From assembly GCF_001613245.1 (NCBI RefSeq), contig NZ_BDBZ01000047.1, positions 1-45,892 on the forward strand: DNA of 45,892 bases. Reading direction: 5' to 3'. The notes beneath the pieces were generated by a model. That model saw only the letters and a list, made by a program, of their open reading frames with translations. It was not told the DNA's origin and did not search any database. This DNA is from Nocardia speluncae NBRC 108251. GTDB taxonomy: Bacteria > Actinomycetota > Actinomycetes > Mycobacteriales > Mycobacteriaceae. The position numbers and the translations under genes are program-made. This document shows, in pieces, positions 15,900-24,662 of this stretch; position 1 is the stretch's first letter; each line of letters opens with the position of its first letter.

Positions 15900-16775
15900 C
15901 TATACGCTAACCCAGCGTTCTGGCATTGTCGGGTCCTGAAGACTCTGGAGCCGGGTGGTGAGTTCGGCCTGAGCGCGGATGTCGCCACGTTGTGCGCGGC
16001 GGATGTAGCTGGTGAGCGTGTGGAGGTCGCGCATACTGACCAGTGCATCGAAGAGGGGCTCGCCGCGGGGGTCGCGTCCGTAGGCGCGCAGAAAAGCATC
16101 GATGTCAGCTTCGGGGAGGCCGAACCTTCTGGCCTGCACCGTGTTGGCGAGGTCCAGCTCGCGCGGAGCGATCGAGGTTTCATCCCAGTCACCGAGGAGT
16201 ACCGTGCCGCCGGCCCAGAGGGTATTTCCGGTGTAGGCGTCGCCGTGGACCATGCCGCGGCCCAGCAGGGTGGGCTGGGTTCGATACTCGGCGATGAGCT
16301 GCTCGGCCTGCTCGCACAACCAGCGCCGGTCTGCCGCGGACAGCACTGTTGGTGTGATGTCGGTGGTGAGGATGCTGACGAGCCCGATCAGCGGCTGGTA
16401 GTCGGGAAGTGGGAAGGGCGGTGCCGGGAGGGTGTGAAGGTGTGCCAGGATCTCGCCGAGGTGCTGTGGCGATGGTCGGTCGGTGCGATGTTGGGGGTAG
16501 TAGGTCCAGAACGTGACGGTCGAACCGGCGATATCGATCGCGTGGTCGAGGGCGGGTTCGGTGACCGGTAGGTCATGGTCGGCGAGCCAGCGGGTGATGG
16601 TGAGCGAGGCTTTCGCCCGGAGTCCGGCGTGGTCGTTGCCGTTGATCCGGGCCACGACATTCGCTGAGGGCAGGTGGTAGACGCTGTTGCTGTGCGCGTG
16701 CAGTAGCTCGGCGTCATCGGCGGGGATCCCGGCGAGGCGGCAGGCTGCGGACAGGATGTCGTGGGTGGACGTCAT
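15900..16775 (-). CDS. Aminoglycoside phosphotransferase (APH)-family kinase
   Basis: A small-molecule kinase-like protein (291 aa) of the APH/choline kinase superfamily. It carries the catalytic MVHGDAYTGNTLW (HGDxxxxN) and LLGDWDETS (the magnesium-binding DWD/DFG equivalent). An N-terminal lobe (about 25-75) contains VARINGND, the likely ATP-lobe strand. The ATG overlaps the stop of the upstream XRE regulator (ATGA), so the two are co-translated. Family members phosphorylate aminoglycosides, sugars, choline or other hydroxylated metabolites. Nothing here fixes the substrate, and an antibiotic-resistance role should not be assumed. It diverges from the P450/acyl-CoA oxidase-like genes and may form one functional cassette with them. 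Confidence 0.88.
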   Translation of the reverse strand: MTSTHDILSAACRLAGIPADDAELLHAHSNSVYHLPSANVVARINGNDHAGLRAKASLTITRWLADHDLPVTEPALDHAIDIAGSTVTFWTYYPQHRTDRPSPQHLGEILAHLHTLPAPPFPLPDYQPLIGLVSILTTDITPTVLSAADRRWLCEQAEQLIAEYRTQPTLLGRGMVHGDAYTGNTLWAGGTVLLGDWDETSIAPRELDLANTVQARRFGLPEADIDAFLRAYGRDPRGEPLFDALVSMRDLHTLTSYIRRAQRGDIRAQAELTTRLQSLQDPTMPERWVSV

Positions 16776-17983
16776 TCCTGGTGCCGGGACGAGGTGAGCA
16801 TGTTGATCTCCTCGCTGAGCTCGATGGTGGTTGGGTCGTTGGCATAGTGGGTGTTCGACAGGGCGGTGTCAACTGCGCGCAGGCCGTCGGCGATGGGCTG
16901 GATGCGCTGTTCGCTGGGTAGCCGAAGGACGGGGGTCAGGATTTCTCTGGCGCCGTCGAGTTCGCCGGAGTGGATGCGTCCGATAGCGACGTCGGCGCGG
17001 GCGAGTGCTTCGTCGCCGTAGGAGCGTTCGGTTGTGGGGCCGGTCTCGTAGGCCAAGATTGCCTCCAGCGCCCATCGTTGGGCGTGTTCGTGTTCGCCGA
17101 GTAGCCGGTGGGTGGATCCGAGGTAGTAGGCCATTTTGCTGGGCGGAAATCGAAGTGCGCCGCCGAGCATGGTGAGTTCGTCGTGGGCAGCGGCTTCCGC
17201 GGCTTGGATGCTTCGTGTGATCGCGGCGTGGGCGGTGTCCGTGCGGCCGATTCGGGCGGCGCATCGGGCTTCGATGGCTGCCAGTCGTACCTGTTGCTCG
17301 CCGGCTGGTGCGATTGATGCGGCTTTGGCCGCGAGTTCCATTGCTTCGGCCGGGCGGCTGTTCCATTCCCAGATCAGTGCGCGGGTGCCCTCGGCCCAGG
17401 CTTGCAGCCCAGGGTGTCCGAGGTTGACAGCGATCGCTTCGGCGGCCCGGGCGTGGCGCTCGGCGGCGCGGGGATGGCCGAGGTTTTCGGTGACGTGCGC
17501 GAGCAAGTCGATGGTGATGCCGCCCAAGAGAACCAACTCGCGGGCTCGTGCCGGTGCAGGGCTGGTGTGCAGAGCGGCGCGGATTTCGCCGCGCAGTGCC
17601 CGCAGGCGTTCTATCAGTGGAATTGGTGTGGCATAGACGAACTGGCAGCCGATCGCAGTGAGCTCATCGGCGACCTGGGCGCTGTCCAGCTGTCCGGCAG
17701 TCGCGGTGATCCATTGGGCGAATTCGGTGGATTCTCGTGCCGCGGTCACCAGATCGTCATCGCCGTTGTGAGAGCGGTTCCGTTCGATGAGCCTTACGAG
17801 GCTGCCGCCGGCATCGAGCGCGATGTCGATTCGCGCGGCGATATCCGCTGTGGGCGCGCGCTTTCCGCGCTCGATTCGACTCAGGGCCCCTCGGTCATAG
17901 CTGATCAGGCGGGCGAGTTGGTCGGCTGTGAGGCCGTGTGCGGTCCTCAGCCGCTTCATTGCCGAACCGAAATCCCCACTCAC
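16772..17983 (-). CDS. XRE-family HTH regulator with TPR-like sensor region
   Basis: Transcription regulator (403 aa) with an N-terminal helix-turn-helix of the Xre/Cro type (RLRTAHGLTADQLARLIS then RGALSRIERGKRAPT, within about residues 8-62). A long alpha-helical region of TPR-like repeats follows (for example ARAAEAIAVNLGHPGLQAW and LGEHEHAQRWALEAI), as in many actinomycete signal-responsive regulators. I use GTG 17983 because GAGGGG lies about 6 nt upstream; an upstream ATG at 18031 lacks a site. It is translationally coupled to the APH-family gene. The 297-nt gap to the divergent P450 gene carries nested perfect inverted repeats (18010-18058), a plausible operator for this protein. Confidence 0.88.
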   Translation of the reverse strand: MSGDFGSAMKRLRTAHGLTADQLARLISYDRGALSRIERGKRAPTADIAARIDIALDAGGSLVRLIERNRSHNGDDDLVTAARESTEFAQWITATAGQLDSAQVADELTAIGCQFVYATPIPLIERLRALRGEIRAALHTSPAPARARELVLLGGITIDLLAHVTENLGHPRAAERHARAAEAIAVNLGHPGLQAWAEGTRALIWEWNSRPAEAMELAAKAASIAPAGEQQVRLAAIEARCAARIGRTDTAHAAITRSIQAAEAAAHDELTMLGGALRFPPSKMAYYLGSTHRLLGEHEHAQRWALEAILAYETGPTTERSYGDEALARADVAIGRIHSGELDGAREILTPVLRLPSEQRIQPIADGLRAVDTALSNTHYANDPTTIELSEEINMLTSSRHQE

Positions 17984-18009
17984 GAAATACCCCTCTGCTT
18001 GCCTATCCT

Positions 18010-18058
18010 GCTGGGGCCGATTCGGGGCCAAATCTTTTGGCCCGCAGCTGGCCCCAGC
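18010..18058. promoter_or_regulatory. Nested perfect inverted repeats between divergent genes
   Basis: An outer 9-bp arm GCTGGGGCC (18010-18018) pairs with GGCCCCAGC (18050-18058). Inside it, GGGCCAAA (18025-18032) pairs with TTTGGCCC (18036-18043) around a 3-nt loop. The element lies just upstream of the XRE regulator gene and faces the P450 operon. It could be the operator for both promoters or a structured leader. Confidence 0.6.
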
Positions 18059-18280
18059 AACCCCTGGTCAAGGGTGTCCTTGACACGTCAGCATCGTAAC
18101 CAGCACCCGGTCGGCGTGCTTGGCTCCGCGGAAATTCGCAAGCGGCGGTGTCCAGTGCCGGCGCGACCCGTTCCCCTCACGGGGCTCGCGACGACAGCGC
18201 AGGAAGTACCGCATCCGACCGGGTGCCTGCTAGACGCGATCCCACTACGACAGAGACTTTCCCGACGCTTGGAGTGTGTT

Positions 18281-19552
18281 GTGAGCAGGCCAACTAGCCA
18301 GTACGAGGCGACTTGCGGCCCGGGAACGCCGGTACCCGCCCCTGCAGCTACGCAGGCGTCACCGGTTGCTCCGGACGGTCGTGCTGTGCCGCTGTACACC
18401 GCCGGGTTCGCTGCTGAACCAGCTCACTGGTTTCGGGAGTGGGAGGGTGAGTTCGGGTCGCTGGTGCCGGTGGAGTTGGCACCCGGGGTGCTGGCGACGT
18501 TGGTGCTGGGGCATCGGGAAGCGTTGAAGGTCCTGCACAATCCCGACACTTTCCCCGCTGACCCGAGCGGGTGGCAGCGCGATGTATCTGGGGACTGTCC
18601 GGTTCGGCAGATGTTGGAGGGGGGTCCGACACCGGCACGGACAGCGGGGGTCGAGCATGCCCGGTACCGGGGTGCGCATGTCGCGGCGTTGGTGCGGGTC
18701 GATCAGCACATGCTGCAGGCCGAGGTGGAACGGTACGCCGTCGAGCTGATCAACGCGTTTTGGACTGTGGGGTCGGCGGAGCTGCGGGCTCAATTCGCCT
18801 ACCCGCTGGTGCTCGAGGCCGTAAACCGGCTGGTGGGTGTATCGGGGGATGCCTCGGCTGCGCTGGCGCGGGCGCTTGCGGCGCTCACCGAGGTTCGTGA
18901 CGTCGAATCTGCTGCGGCGGGGCGGCGATTGCTGGATTCGGTGCTGTATGAGGTGGTGCAGGGCAAGCAGGCGGCACCTGGTGAGGATGTGGCGTCGTGG
19001 CTGCTGGCACATGAGGCGGGTTTGTCGGAGGCCGAGGTGGTGGCCCAGCTCGCACTGATTTATGAGATGGCTGTCGAACCCACTACGGCGTTGATCTTGA
19101 ACACGATCCGGTTGATCCTGACCGACGATCGGCTCGCCGCAGCGCTGGGTGGAAGTCTTTCTACTCGCGACGCCCTGGATGAGGCGCTATTCACCGACCC
19201 GCCCCTGACGAACTGGTGCGTGCGCTACCCGCACGTGCCCCAGTTGATGGACAACGGTGTCTGGTTGCCCGCGCATCAACCGGTGATCATCAGCCTGGCC
19301 GACTGGCACAGCGGTCCCGCCGGCCAGGCCGACCGCCGTGGTAACCGCTCACATCTGGCGTTCGGCGCCGGGATCCATGGCTGCCCCGCCGACGGGATCG
19401 GGCTGCTGATCGCCACCATCGCTCTCGACCAACTCATGGACGCGGTCCCGGATATGCGCCCGGCCAGGAAGCTGGTGTGGCAGACGAGCCCGTTCCACCG
19501 GTTCCTGACCGCGTTGCCGGTGGCTTTCGAGCCTGTCCGCTCACTGCCCTAA
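18281..19552 (+). CDS. CYP157-like cytochrome P450 lacking the ExxR arginine
   Basis: A P450-fold protein of 423 aa. The heme-ligand motif is intact: HLAFGAGIHGCP with Cys368. The K-helix ExxR motif is absent; the corresponding segment reads DEALFTDPP, so the normally conserved Arg is missing. The I-helix segment is YEMAVEPTTALI. This combination, with the N-terminal VPLYTAGFAAEP and NPDTFPADPSGW, resembles CYP157/CvnE P450s of actinomycete conservons, a family known to lack ExxR. No other conservon genes (cvnA-D) are present. GTG 18281 is preceded by GGAG at 6 nt; the frame continues far upstream only as antisense overlap of the regulator. No ferredoxin gene is nearby. Substrate unknown. Confidence 0.9.
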   Translation: MSRPTSQYEATCGPGTPVPAPAATQASPVAPDGRAVPLYTAGFAAEPAHWFREWEGEFGSLVPVELAPGVLATLVLGHREALKVLHNPDTFPADPSGWQRDVSGDCPVRQMLEGGPTPARTAGVEHARYRGAHVAALVRVDQHMLQAEVERYAVELINAFWTVGSAELRAQFAYPLVLEAVNRLVGVSGDASAALARALAALTEVRDVESAAAGRRLLDSVLYEVVQGKQAAPGEDVASWLLAHEAGLSEAEVVAQLALIYEMAVEPTTALILNTIRLILTDDRLAAALGGSLSTRDALDEALFTDPPLTNWCVRYPHVPQLMDNGVWLPAHQPVIISLADWHSGPAGQADRRGNRSHLAFGAGIHGCPADGIGLLIATIALDQLMDAVPDMRPARKLVWQTSPFHRFLTALPVAFEPVRSLP

Positions 19553-19614
19553 TCCCTGCGCCCTTTCCGTTCCCGGTAGTCGTGATGCACGTGTTGTAAG
19601 GAAAACGAGAAGCC

Positions 19615-20880
19615 ATGCTCAGCCCTCAGTCTCTGTCCCGTAGCGGCACCTGTTCGATCGAAGAACTCGGTCCCCGTACCCCGCTCTACACTCCCGCTTT
19701 CGCTATCGCCCCGTACGCCGCCTATGAGCGGATGCGTGAGGGCGGAAATACGCTCGCTCCGGTAGAACTGGCTCCAGGGGTGCCCGCGACGCTGGTTATT
19801 GGCTACCACACGGCGGTGCGGATCCTAAATGATCCCGACCGGTTCCCGGCCGACCCCAGTACCTGGCAGAAGTCCCTCTCGCGTGATCATCCGTTGCTGC
19901 CGATGCTGGGATGGCGGCCCAATGCACTGCGCACCGCAGGCAAGGAGCACGCCGGCCACCGGGATGCGCTGCAGACCGCGTTGTCGGTAGTCGATTTGCA
20001 TGCGGTGCGGGAACGCACCATCCGGGTCGCTTCCTCACTGATCAACCAGTTCTGCCAGGCCGGCGAGGCCGAGCTGATTGAGCATTTCATTACTCCGCTG
20101 GTGTTCACGGTGCTCAACGAAACCGTCGGCTGCCCACCTGCGAGCGGCGAGCGGCTGCGTGTGGCGATCGCGGCGATGTTCGAGGGCGTCGACACCGAGC
20201 ACGTGAACGCCGAGGTGGCGGAATCGCTGTTCGAGTTGATCGAACTCAAACGCCGCACCCCCGCTGCCGATATCGCGTCCTGGCTGGTGCACCGGTGCCC
20301 GAACCTCACCGATGAGCAGCGGATGAATCAGCTGGTCACGATCTACTCCGCGGGGATCGAGCCGGTGCGTAACCTGATCGCGAACACGATCCGGCGGATG
20401 CTGACCGCTGTCCGGTACCGGCACGACAACAGCATGTTCACGCCCCCTGTGCGTGATGCAGTTGAAGAAACCCTCGCGGACGACCCGCCGATGGCCAACC
20501 TCTGCAACAGCTACCCGCGCCAGCCGGTTCTGGTCGATCGGGTGTGGCTTCCGGCGGACCAACCTGTGCTGGTGAGCATGGCAGCCTGCAACACCGACCC
20601 CGCGATCATCGGTGAACATGGCTGGACCGACAACAGCTCACACCTGGCCTATGGCAGCGGCCCGCATGCCTGCCCGGACATGGCGCGGAAGATGTCGAAA
20701 CAGATCGCGATCGAGGCCATCGGCCACTTCTTCGATGCCTTCCCCGAGGCCGAGCTCGCCGTTTCAGCGGACGAAATGCCGTGGCGAACCGGTCCGTTTC
20801 ACCGTGCCCCCGCGGCAGTGCCCGTCGCGTTCCCACCGACACCGCCGCTGATCATCCCACCGGCACCGGGCCACCGATGA
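19615..20880 (+). CDS. Second CYP157-like cytochrome P450 lacking ExxR
   Basis: A 421-aa paralogue of the preceding P450. It has the heme motif HLAYGSGPHACP (Cys353), and the K-helix segment is VEETLADDPP, again without Arg. Shared blocks include APVELAPGVPATLV, DPDRFPADPSTWQ and a PFHR motif near the C-terminus. The I-helix segment is IYSAGIEPVRNLIAN. The ATG follows GGAAAACGAG, and the gap to the first P450 is 62 nt, so they are probably co-transcribed. Two diverged but adjacent copies suggest a heterodimer, successive steps, or one catalytic and one regulatory partner. Family membership is clear; catalytic competence is uncertain because of the K-helix change. Confidence 0.9.
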   Translation: MLSPQSLSRSGTCSIEELGPRTPLYTPAFAIAPYAAYERMREGGNTLAPVELAPGVPATLVIGYHTAVRILNDPDRFPADPSTWQKSLSRDHPLLPMLGWRPNALRTAGKEHAGHRDALQTALSVVDLHAVRERTIRVASSLINQFCQAGEAELIEHFITPLVFTVLNETVGCPPASGERLRVAIAAMFEGVDTEHVNAEVAESLFELIELKRRTPAADIASWLVHRCPNLTDEQRMNQLVTIYSAGIEPVRNLIANTIRRMLTAVRYRHDNSMFTPPVRDAVEETLADDPPMANLCNSYPRQPVLVDRVWLPADQPVLVSMAACNTDPAIIGEHGWTDNSSHLAYGSGPHACPDMARKMSKQIAIEAIGHFFDAFPEAELAVSADEMPWRTGPFHRAPAAVPVAFPPTPPLIIPPAPGHR

Positions 20881-20944
20881 CACCCGAGCCCTCGGACGAC
20901 GCGCCGTTATCTCCGGATCCCGCACTACGGAAGCGAGTGACACC

Positions 20945-22759
20945 ATGACCACCACCACTACCGTTCTCATCACCCATATCGGCTATCGCGATGAAGATCC
21001 GACCGTCACCGGGCTGCGCGGGGCGCTGTTCGGCGACCATCTCGGCACGCACCGCGCCGCGATGGACATCATGCTGAGGCTCGGAGACGTTGCTCCTGAC
21101 GGCGACGTCACCTATCGGGAAGAGACTCGGATCGGGTCAGCACTGCTGCCGCGGTTGATCGCCGATCTCGGGCTCCCGGCGCGTAAGATCGCCCAGGACG
21201 TGCACCTGCGGGGTGCGGTCTGCGATAGCGCGGCGGTCGCCGCGACCCACGTATTGACCGTGTTGAACGGGCATTTCGCGTTGACGTGCCGTGCGTTGCT
21301 GGAGCTGGGCAACGGCAGCGACTATGTGCAAGCATGCTTGGCCGACCTGGACAGCGGCCGGACGCTGGGAGTGTTCGCGCACACGGAACTCGGCGGCACC
21401 AACGGTGGCGCTGATCTTCAGGTGGTCGCGGTGCGTGATTGTGCAGCGGGCGGCTACCGCCTCTACAGCAGCAGCATCGAGGCGGTCAAAGCGATGGCCA
21501 ACCTCGCCGATCCCGACGTGCCGGCCGTCGCCGTATTCACCGCGTGCCTGGAGGAAGACGGGGAGGACAAGGGCGTGCTGGCGTTCGCGTCACGTTTCCG
21601 GAGCGCCGACGGCGTTCTGGCCGAGGGCGTGGAAATCTACACTTTGTCCCCGAAACTTGGTTCCGCGATGCCGCACGCGTTGATCAAGTTGAACGGGCTG
21701 CTGGTCCCCGAGGATGGGGTCCTGTGTGGGGACTGGGGTGGTTTCGACGACGCCGGGGCCTTCGTGTCCGAGGTCCCGGTGCGTCAACGGTTCCAGCATA
21801 CGGTTGGGCCGTTGATCCACGGGCGCCTCGATCTGGGTATCGCGATGAACCGCAGCGCCGGGGCCGGTGCCGCGGCTGCGGTCGGGTTCACAGGTCAACG
21901 TCCCCACGGTGATAGCGACGCCTTGCAGCGCGATCTCGTCACCGCCGTCGCCGACACGTTCGCGTGTGGAGTGCTGGGGCGTATGGTGCGCGATACGGCG
22001 GCCGACCCCGATATCCAGCCGCCGCTGGGTCTGTGGGTGATGGTGCTCAAACCGTTGTTGACCACGCTGGCGCAGGACGCGTTGATCGTGTGCCGGGAAC
22101 GGTTGGCCTCGCACGGGATTCTGCGCTGCAACTATCTTCCGGATGCGATCGCCAACGTTTTTGGTGGGAAAACCGCCGAAGGTGACACCCTCGCTCTCCA
22201 AGTCGCCGCGGGGCGGTATGCGAAAGCCTTGTGCCTCCTCACACTTCCCGAAACTCCGGCCGAGAAGCCGTGGTGGCTTGAGATGATCACGGCCCGCGAA
22301 GGCCACCTCGCCACTGATCTCTACCTCGCGACCGGCATCGGCCGCGACGAGTACGAGCCCGACGGGGACGCGGTAGGCCTGGACTCCGCGCGCGCCGATA
22401 TGGCCCACACCACCGGGATCCGCCTGGCGGTGACCGCCGCGCTCATCGCCGCCGACCAGGCCACCGATCCCCACGCGGCCACCGTGGCGTACTCGGTGGC
22501 CGCGGTAGTCGCACTGGGTTACCTCGCCCCGCGCGGGACGTGGTTCCAGCGGCGGGGATTGCAGTCCGATCAGCGTGCGGCCGAGATCGAAACCGGCCTG
22601 CTGCGCCACCGCCGTATCCTGCTTGAGAACTTGACCTTTTTGGCGGCGGCGTTCGATGTTCCGCAGTTGCCCGGGGCGCCGGTTTTCGCCCTGGACTACC
22701 GGCAGGCGTTCAGTGAGATCACCGGCTGGGGGCCCGACAGCTTTGTCCGGCCGCGATGA
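20945..22759 (+). CDS. Acyl-CoA oxidase/dehydrogenase-like flavoprotein
   Basis: A 604-aa protein resembling acyl-CoA oxidases: GVFAHTELGGTNGG matches the FAD-contacting TELGHGSN region, and the segment ASHGILRCNYLPD...TAEGDT ends in the CTYEGDN-like block, whose Glu is the catalytic base. Such enzymes introduce an alpha,beta double bond into an acyl-thioester. The length suits the two-domain ACOX type rather than the 380-aa dehydrogenases. It lies 64 nt after the second P450 with GGAAGCGAG before the ATG, so it is probably in the same operon. Its role with two unusual P450s is unknown; oxidative tailoring of a fatty acyl or acyl-carrier substrate is an inference. Confidence 0.85.
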   Translation: MTTTTTVLITHIGYRDEDPTVTGLRGALFGDHLGTHRAAMDIMLRLGDVAPDGDVTYREETRIGSALLPRLIADLGLPARKIAQDVHLRGAVCDSAAVAATHVLTVLNGHFALTCRALLELGNGSDYVQACLADLDSGRTLGVFAHTELGGTNGGADLQVVAVRDCAAGGYRLYSSSIEAVKAMANLADPDVPAVAVFTACLEEDGEDKGVLAFASRFRSADGVLAEGVEIYTLSPKLGSAMPHALIKLNGLLVPEDGVLCGDWGGFDDAGAFVSEVPVRQRFQHTVGPLIHGRLDLGIAMNRSAGAGAAAAVGFTGQRPHGDSDALQRDLVTAVADTFACGVLGRMVRDTAADPDIQPPLGLWVMVLKPLLTTLAQDALIVCRERLASHGILRCNYLPDAIANVFGGKTAEGDTLALQVAAGRYAKALCLLTLPETPAEKPWWLEMITAREGHLATDLYLATGIGRDEYEPDGDAVGLDSARADMAHTTGIRLAVTAALIAADQATDPHAATVAYSVAAVVALGYLAPRGTWFQRRGLQSDQRAAEIETGLLRHRRILLENLTFLAAAFDVPQLPGAPVFALDYRQAFSEITGWGPDSFVRPR

Positions 22760-22962
22760 GAGGGCGACCGCAGCGGCGTCCGGACCCGGACCTGTGGACC
22801 CGCCGCCACAGTGAGTGCGCCAGCAGTGACGCCGGGTTCACCTCGATGGGAGAGGCGATGTTCGTGCACACCGCACACGGCGGTCACGGCCCGAAATGCC
22901 TGCAATTCCTGAGCGCAGCTGCCTACCTCGACGGCCGCGCCGACCCCGACGAGTACGTATAA
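22756..22962 (+). CDS. Small protein coupled to the acyl-CoA oxidase-like gene
   Basis: A 68-aa protein whose ATG overlaps the upstream stop (ATGA), indicating translational coupling. It has a basic N-terminus followed by a compact segment with FVHTAHGGHGPKCLQFLSAA and an acidic tail (DPDEYV). I do not recognise the family. The His/Cys pattern (HTAHGGHGPKC) could bind a metal, but this is only suggestive. Coupling to the oxidase-like gene argues for a role in the same pathway or complex. Confidence 0.6.
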   Translation: MRGRPQRRPDPDLWTRRHSECASSDAGFTSMGEAMFVHTAHGGHGPKCLQFLSAAAYLDGRADPDEYV

Positions 22963-23215
22963 GCACCCCATTTTCCGAAGCGGAGGCTCCTATGCCACAC
23001 CCCGAACACGGCACCCGCCGAGCCCGATACCCCGCCACACGACACCGGAGCAGCAACCGGTGCCGCTTCGGCGGACATGCTTCGGCGGTTGCGTTCTCGC
23101 CCGGCGCCGGCGATCGGCACGGGTGATGGGCGGCAAGAACCGGAAACGGCCGAACACTCACCCCCATCAGCACTGCCGCAACTCCAGCAGTACTGGGGGA
23201 GATCGCCCGCGGTCG

Positions 23216-23860
23216 GTGTCGCGGTACCCCGATGACGCGCTGATCGAGAGGATGCTGCGGACCATGATCGCGTACCGAGCCGCGGCCCCAACCCGCTGGG
23301 CCGTGCACGCCGGGGAGGATGCTCACCAGGTCTGGGGATTCGGCTGCGTCGATGAAATGACTGCGCAGAACCGGACGTCGAGGACGTTCACGACTGCCGA
23401 CCTCGCGGTCGGTGGCGCGGTGCTGGACTATGCCTTCGGCTTGCACTCCGATATTCCGGGGATCTGGGGGTATGGACTGGGCTACTTCGGGGCGATCGGT
23501 TCCCAGGCCCCGGGTGCTCCGATGACCAGCGATACCCGGCGGGCTTTCCGTGAGGGCCGCATGGGCGCCGGCCACGTCGGGGCCTTGGAGTACTCGGCGG
23601 TCATCTACGACGCCCGCGGCCGGATGCACACCGCCACCCTGCCCTACGACACCATCACCGGTCTCCCGGCCTACACCCACACCGACATCGCGGCGCAGAC
23701 GGACGAGTTCGTGGACGCCTTCCACGCCGATGGCATCGATACCGATCTCTGGTTCGCTGCCGTCGCTCTCGATATCTGGCGTAACGAACGACTGCTACAC
23801 CGCCTGCTGCCACAACTGTCCGCCATAAACCCAGCCGATTTCTCCGATGACAGTGGGTGA
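23216..23860 (+). CDS. Hypothetical protein
   Basis: An unrecognised protein, about 214 aa from GTG 23216, where GGGGGAG lies about 14 nt upstream; the frame is open from 23060 and ATG 23126 is an alternative. It is rich in aromatics and glycine in the middle (GIWGYGLGYFGAIGS), with an acidic helical C-terminus (LWFAAVALDIWRNERLLHRLL). There is no signal peptide or transmembrane segment. Codon use fits the neighbours. It follows the P450/oxidase-like genes on the same strand after a gap of about 250 nt. I cannot assign a function. Confidence 0.6.
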   Translation: MSRYPDDALIERMLRTMIAYRAAAPTRWAVHAGEDAHQVWGFGCVDEMTAQNRTSRTFTTADLAVGGAVLDYAFGLHSDIPGIWGYGLGYFGAIGSQAPGAPMTSDTRRAFREGRMGAGHVGALEYSAVIYDARGRMHTATLPYDTITGLPAYTHTDIAAQTDEFVDAFHADGIDTDLWFAAVALDIWRNERLLHRLLPQLSAINPADFSDDSG

Positions 23861-24099
23861 ACAGTCGAACCGTCGCCACCCCGTCCGCAGCAGCGCGTTC
23901 GGCAAGCTCGGGAAGCCTGTTCGGCGATGATCCTGGGATCGCTGGCTATCCACCAACTCCTTCACCACACCGGCCCACACTGGCCCGACCCCGCCCCGGC
24001 CGTCGCCGAGCGCGCGGTGCGGACCCGCCACTACTCCGCTCCACGACCTCTCGGGCCTCCATCGGCCACCGGGAGATCTAACCCTGTCGAGGACCCACT

Positions 24100-24630
24100 G
24101 TGATTTCCATGCACCACATCAGGGTTGCGCTGGCAACAGTGACTGCTGCCCTGACCGCGCTCGTTGCCCTGGCTTGTACCGCCTCATTACATCGACCCGC
24201 GACCGGCGGGACGCTGCGACTCACCTATCACATTGCCCCACTGGCCACACCCGACTGTGTGGAAGCCCGAACCCCGGAACGGGTTTCGGGTACCAGGCCC
24301 GGTGGTACCGCGGATGGAGCCGATGCGATTCTGACGTTCCATCATGCGTTCTATGGCCTGCGGTCCGGGACCGCAGCACGCGAAGTGGTGGCAACCGACG
24401 CCCGAGTGCCGTCCTCGGCCGATATCCAGGTGGGGATCGACTCGCTGCCCCTCGGTACCCGGTTCTGCGTCCACGTGACCTCCGCCCTAGCGGCCACTGA
24501 CCGTGTGCAGCGCTGGAACGTGGAAGTGGCCCAGCAGGTCCCGGGCGCGCCAGAGATCACCCACCGGCAGTTCGTCACCACCCGCGTCGAGACCGGCCAC
24601 ACCCTGATCACCGCGATCGCCGCGGTCTGA
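24100..24630 (+). CDS. Secreted or membrane-anchored DUF8176-like protein
   Basis: A 176-aa protein with an N-terminal hydrophobic segment (VALATVTAALTALVALAC) that may be a signal peptide or a weak lipobox ending in Cys. The C-terminal half (ILTFHHAFYGLRSG, DSLPLGTRFCVHV, HRQFVTTRVETGHTLITAI) can be aligned by eye with the extracellular part of the protein at 31672-32400, so the two are paralogues. From memory this resembles actinobacterial DUF8176 proteins, function unknown. GTG 24100 is preceded by GAGGA. It probably sits at the cell surface. Confidence 0.7.
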   Translation: MISMHHIRVALATVTAALTALVALACTASLHRPATGGTLRLTYHIAPLATPDCVEARTPERVSGTRPGGTADGADAILTFHHAFYGLRSGTAAREVVATDARVPSSADIQVGIDSLPLGTRFCVHVTSALAATDRVQRWNVEVAQQVPGAPEITHRQFVTTRVETGHTLITAIAAV

Positions 24631-24662
24631 CACCCGCACTCATCGAAAGGAAGACCACAGCT

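Noticed and set aside
15900..16775. APH-family protein as an aminoglycoside resistance gene
   Set aside because: Only the general kinase motifs are visible; the family is broad and the context is a regulator/P450 cassette.
17402..18280. Long N-terminal extension of the first P450 frame
   Set aside because: It overlaps the XRE regulator in antisense, lacks P450 similarity, and GTG 18281 has a good ribosome-binding site.
18281..20880. The P450 pair as part of a conservon (cvnA-E)
   Set aside because: No histidine kinase-like, roadblock, DUF742 or small GTPase gene is nearby; only the P450 type matches.
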